Of a stretch of DNA of 7,916 nucleotides, positions 6,222 through 7,916 are shown one piece after another. Under the pieces are notes generated by a model. The model did no database searches. It had not been told where the DNA came from and saw only the letters and a list, made by a program, of their open reading frames with translations. The stretch is from Microbacteriaceae bacterium. Its GTDB lineage: Bacteria; Actinomycetota; Actinomycetes; Actinomycetales; Microbacteriaceae. Location of the stretch: NCBI GenBank assembly GCA_025463665.1, contig JAODAY010000160.1:1-7916 (forward strand), read 5' to 3'. Position numbers and translations under genes: made by a program. Numbering within the stretch: the first letter of the stretch is position 1; each line of letters starts with the position of its first letter.

Positions 6222-6818
6222 GTGAGTAGAGTTCAGCCTGTGCGTCCATCAGCGCCCGGGCGCCAGCCGTCCACCTCCCACGACCAGCTGAGCCATGTGG
6301 CGCTCGAGCTGTTCTTCGACCGCGGCTTCGAGGCGACCACCATCGACGACATTGCCGCGGCTGCGGGCATCGGTCGCCGCACCTTCTTCCGGTACTTCCC
6401 CTCGAAGAATGACCTGCCGTGGGGCGAGTTCGACGTGTTGCTCGAGCGCATGACTGTGTTCCTCGACTCACTGCCGGACACCCTGCCGATCATCGAAGCA
6501 GTGCGGGAGGCTGCTCTCGAGTTCAACCGGCTGCCCGATAGTGAGGTGTCGTACCATCGGCGTCGAATGGAGCTGCTGCTGCATGTGCCGGATCTCCTCG
6601 CGCACTCGACGCTGCGATATGCAGCGTGGCGGGGCGTCGTCGCTCGGTTCGCCGCTCGCCGTCTGGGAGCGGACGAACTGGACCTCGAGCCCCAGACGAT
6701 CGCGTGGGTGAGCCTCGCCACGTGTCTCGCCGCATACGAGCAGTGGTTGCGCGAGGATGGCGCCGACCTGCTGGCGTTGCTCGGCGACAGTTTCACCATT
6801 CTGGCCGAGCGCTCGTGA
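6222..6818 (+). CDS. mftR: MftR, TetR-family mycofactocin regulator
   Basis: With the GTG at 6222 the protein has 198 residues, the usual length for MftR. The N-terminal DNA-binding domain has the helix-turn-helix at about 40-65, ending in the TetR hallmark FFRYFPSKNDL, and a first helix LSHVALELFFDRGF (23-36). The mostly helical remainder (about 75-198) is the ligand and dimer domain; in mycobacteria MftR represses the locus and responds to long-chain acyl-CoAs. SKNDLPW at 61-67 is characteristic of this branch. It is transcribed away from mftA, and its TGA overlaps the GTG of mftG by 4 bases, so regulator and MftG are made from one message. An upstream GTG at 6186 (210 residues) is possible but less well supported. 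Confidence 0.93.
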   Translation: MSRVQPVRPSAPGRQPSTSHDQLSHVALELFFDRGFEATTIDDIAAAAGIGRRTFFRYFPSKNDLPWGEFDVLLERMTVFLDSLPDTLPIIEAVREAALEFNRLPDSEVSYHRRRMELLLHVPDLLAHSTLRYAAWRGVVARFAARRLGADELDLEPQTIAWVSLATCLAAYEQWLREDGADLLALLGDSFTILAERS

Positions 6819-7916
6819 GTCTCGTCCCCGACCGTTACGACGTGATCATCGTCGGTTCGGGTGGGGCCGGGTCTCCCCTTGCCGCCCGCTTGAGCGAGCG
6901 TTCCAGCTGCAGAGTGCTGGTTCTCGAGGCCGGACCCGTGCCGACGACCGAGCACGGTTTCCCTCCCGAGCTGCTCGACGCCGGCACGCTGCGCGGCGCC
7001 GATCCGGGGCATCCGTTGAACTGGGCATACCCCGCTCACCTCACCCCGGACCGCCCCTATGCGATCGCCAGGGGACGCGTTCTCGGCGGATCGACCGCAA
7101 TCAACGGCGGCTACTTCGTGCGTGCCCGCCGCGCCGACTTCGACCGTTGGGCCGCAGGCGGGAATGACGAGTGGGCGGCCGACCGACTGCTTGCGCTCTA
7201 CAGCAGGATCGAGGCCGACGCAGACTTCGCCGGCGAGCCGGCGCACGGAGCCACCGGCCCGATGCGCGTGTCTCGACCGGCGCTTGATCTCCCAGCCGAA
7301 AGCGCGTTCGCCGCAGCGTGCCTCGAGCTGGGGTTCGCCGAAGAGCCGGATAAGAATGGCGAACAACCGCCGGGTTTCGGCGCCGTGCCCCTCGCCAGTG
7401 TCGATGGGGTGCGCCAGAATACGGGACTCGCCTACCTCCTCCCCGTGCTCAATCGACCGAACCTCACGGTGCAGGGCCGCAGTACCGTTCGCCGAGTGAT
7501 GTTCGACGGCACTCGCGCCATCGGCGTAGAAGTCGAGTCGGAGCGCGAGGTGTCGACCGTCTTGGCTTCGGAGGTGGTGCTCGCCGCCGGAGGCATTGGC
7601 ACGCCCCACTTGCTGATGCTCTCGGGTGTCGGCCCGGGCGCGGAGCTTGAGCGTGCGGGAGTGCGCGTGGTGCACGATGCACGAGGTGTGGGCCACGGGT
7701 TCAGCGATCACCCGAGCGTCACCGTCGAATGGGTGCCGCGCTCCAGGCAGGCCACCGCCGCCGGCCGTGTGCTCGGCGGCGCGCTCAACCTGTCTTCCCC
7801 CGGCTCGACCGTCGAAGGCGACCTCGAGATTCTGCAGGTCATGAAGCCGACCTCGCAGTTGCTCAGCGGAGGTGACGACGGAGGAGGCAACCCCTCCTTC
7901 ATTGTGGCGCTGCAGT
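6815..7916 (+). CDS. mftG: MftG, GMC-family mycofactocin dehydrogenase (partial, C-terminus off the window)
   Basis: The first 367 residues of a glucose-methanol-choline flavoprotein, probably about three quarters of it. The N-terminal FAD-binding Rossmann motif is GSGGAG (14-19) with E38 ending beta-2 (VLVLEAG). The GMC signature 1 segment GRVLGGSTAING is at 87-98, and signature 2, including TPHLLMLSGVGP, is at 263-274. The C-terminal catalytic His and its partner lie beyond the right edge. MftG oxidises reduced mycofactocin and feeds electrons towards respiration, letting the mycofactocin-dependent dehydrogenases turn over. The GTG start (6815-6817) overlaps the mftR stop (GTGA), implying coupled translation. 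No signal peptide is visible, consistent with a cytoplasmic or membrane-peripheral enzyme. General GMC oxidases share the motifs; the assignment to MftG rests largely on the context. Confidence 0.9.
   Translation, partial: MSLVPDRYDVIIVGSGGAGSPLAARLSERSSCRVLVLEAGPVPTTEHGFPPELLDAGTLRGADPGHPLNWAYPAHLTPDRPYAIARGRVLGGSTAINGGYFVRARRADFDRWAAGGNDEWAADRLLALYSRIEADADFAGEPAHGATGPMRVSRPALDLPAESAFAAACLELGFAEEPDKNGEQPPGFGAVPLASVDGVRQNTGLAYLLPVLNRPNLTVQGRSTVRRVMFDGTRAIGVEVESEREVSTVLASEVVLAAGGIGTPHLLMLSGVGPGAELERAGVRVVHDARGVGHGFSDHPSVTVEWVPRSRQATAAGRVLGGALNLSSPGSTVEGDLEILQVMKPTSQLLSGGDDGGGNPSFIVALQ

Noticed and set aside
6233..7711. Minus-strand open frame of 492 codons
   Set aside because: It is the complement of mftR and mftG, which show strong domain motifs. 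The antisense translation has none.
1..7916. CRISPR array, tRNA, rRNA or insertion sequence
   Set aside because: No regularly spaced repeats, no tRNA-like cloverleaf or rRNA sequence, and no transposase or terminal repeats were seen on reading; coding density leaves almost no room for them.

Overview
The window is the core of a mycofactocin (Mft) biosynthesis and utilisation locus from a high-GC actinobacterium. It is coding on both strands almost throughout, starts frequently at GTG, and its closest recognisable relatives are actinobacterial Mft proteins. The family within the Actinobacteria (perhaps Microbacteriaceae-like) cannot be fixed from the sequence alone.

Layout. Two divergent transcription units leave a control region of about 100 bp (6120-6221). 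The leftward (minus-strand) unit reads mftA (42-aa precursor peptide ending in the IDGMCGVY core), mftB (RRE peptide chaperone), mftC (radical SAM/SPASM), two tandem mycofactocin-type short-chain dehydrogenases (SDRs), a MoxR-type AAA+ ATPase, a von Willebrand factor A (VWA) protein, and mftD, which runs off the left edge. The rightward (plus-strand) unit reads mftR (TetR-type regulator) and mftG (GMC oxidoreductase), which runs off the right edge. mftE and mftF are not in the window.

How the parts work together. MftB presents MftA to MftC, which decarboxylates and cross-links the C-terminal Val-Tyr. After proteolysis by MftE (not seen), MftD oxidises the released heterocycle to premycofactocin. 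The SDRs are of the type that keeps a tightly bound NAD(H) and passes electrons to mycofactocin. MftG reoxidises reduced mycofactocin towards the respiratory chain. MftR is expected to control the locus. These roles are established knowledge for the families, not something shown by this DNA.

The least conventional part is the four-gene block between mftC and mftD: two SDR paralogues plus a MoxR/VWA pair. MoxR/VWA pairs are known elsewhere as maturation or activation machinery for metalloenzymes, so this block may be a substrate-oxidation module with its own activation chaperone, built into the Mft operon. Most of the other long reading frames are antisense shadows produced by high GC content.
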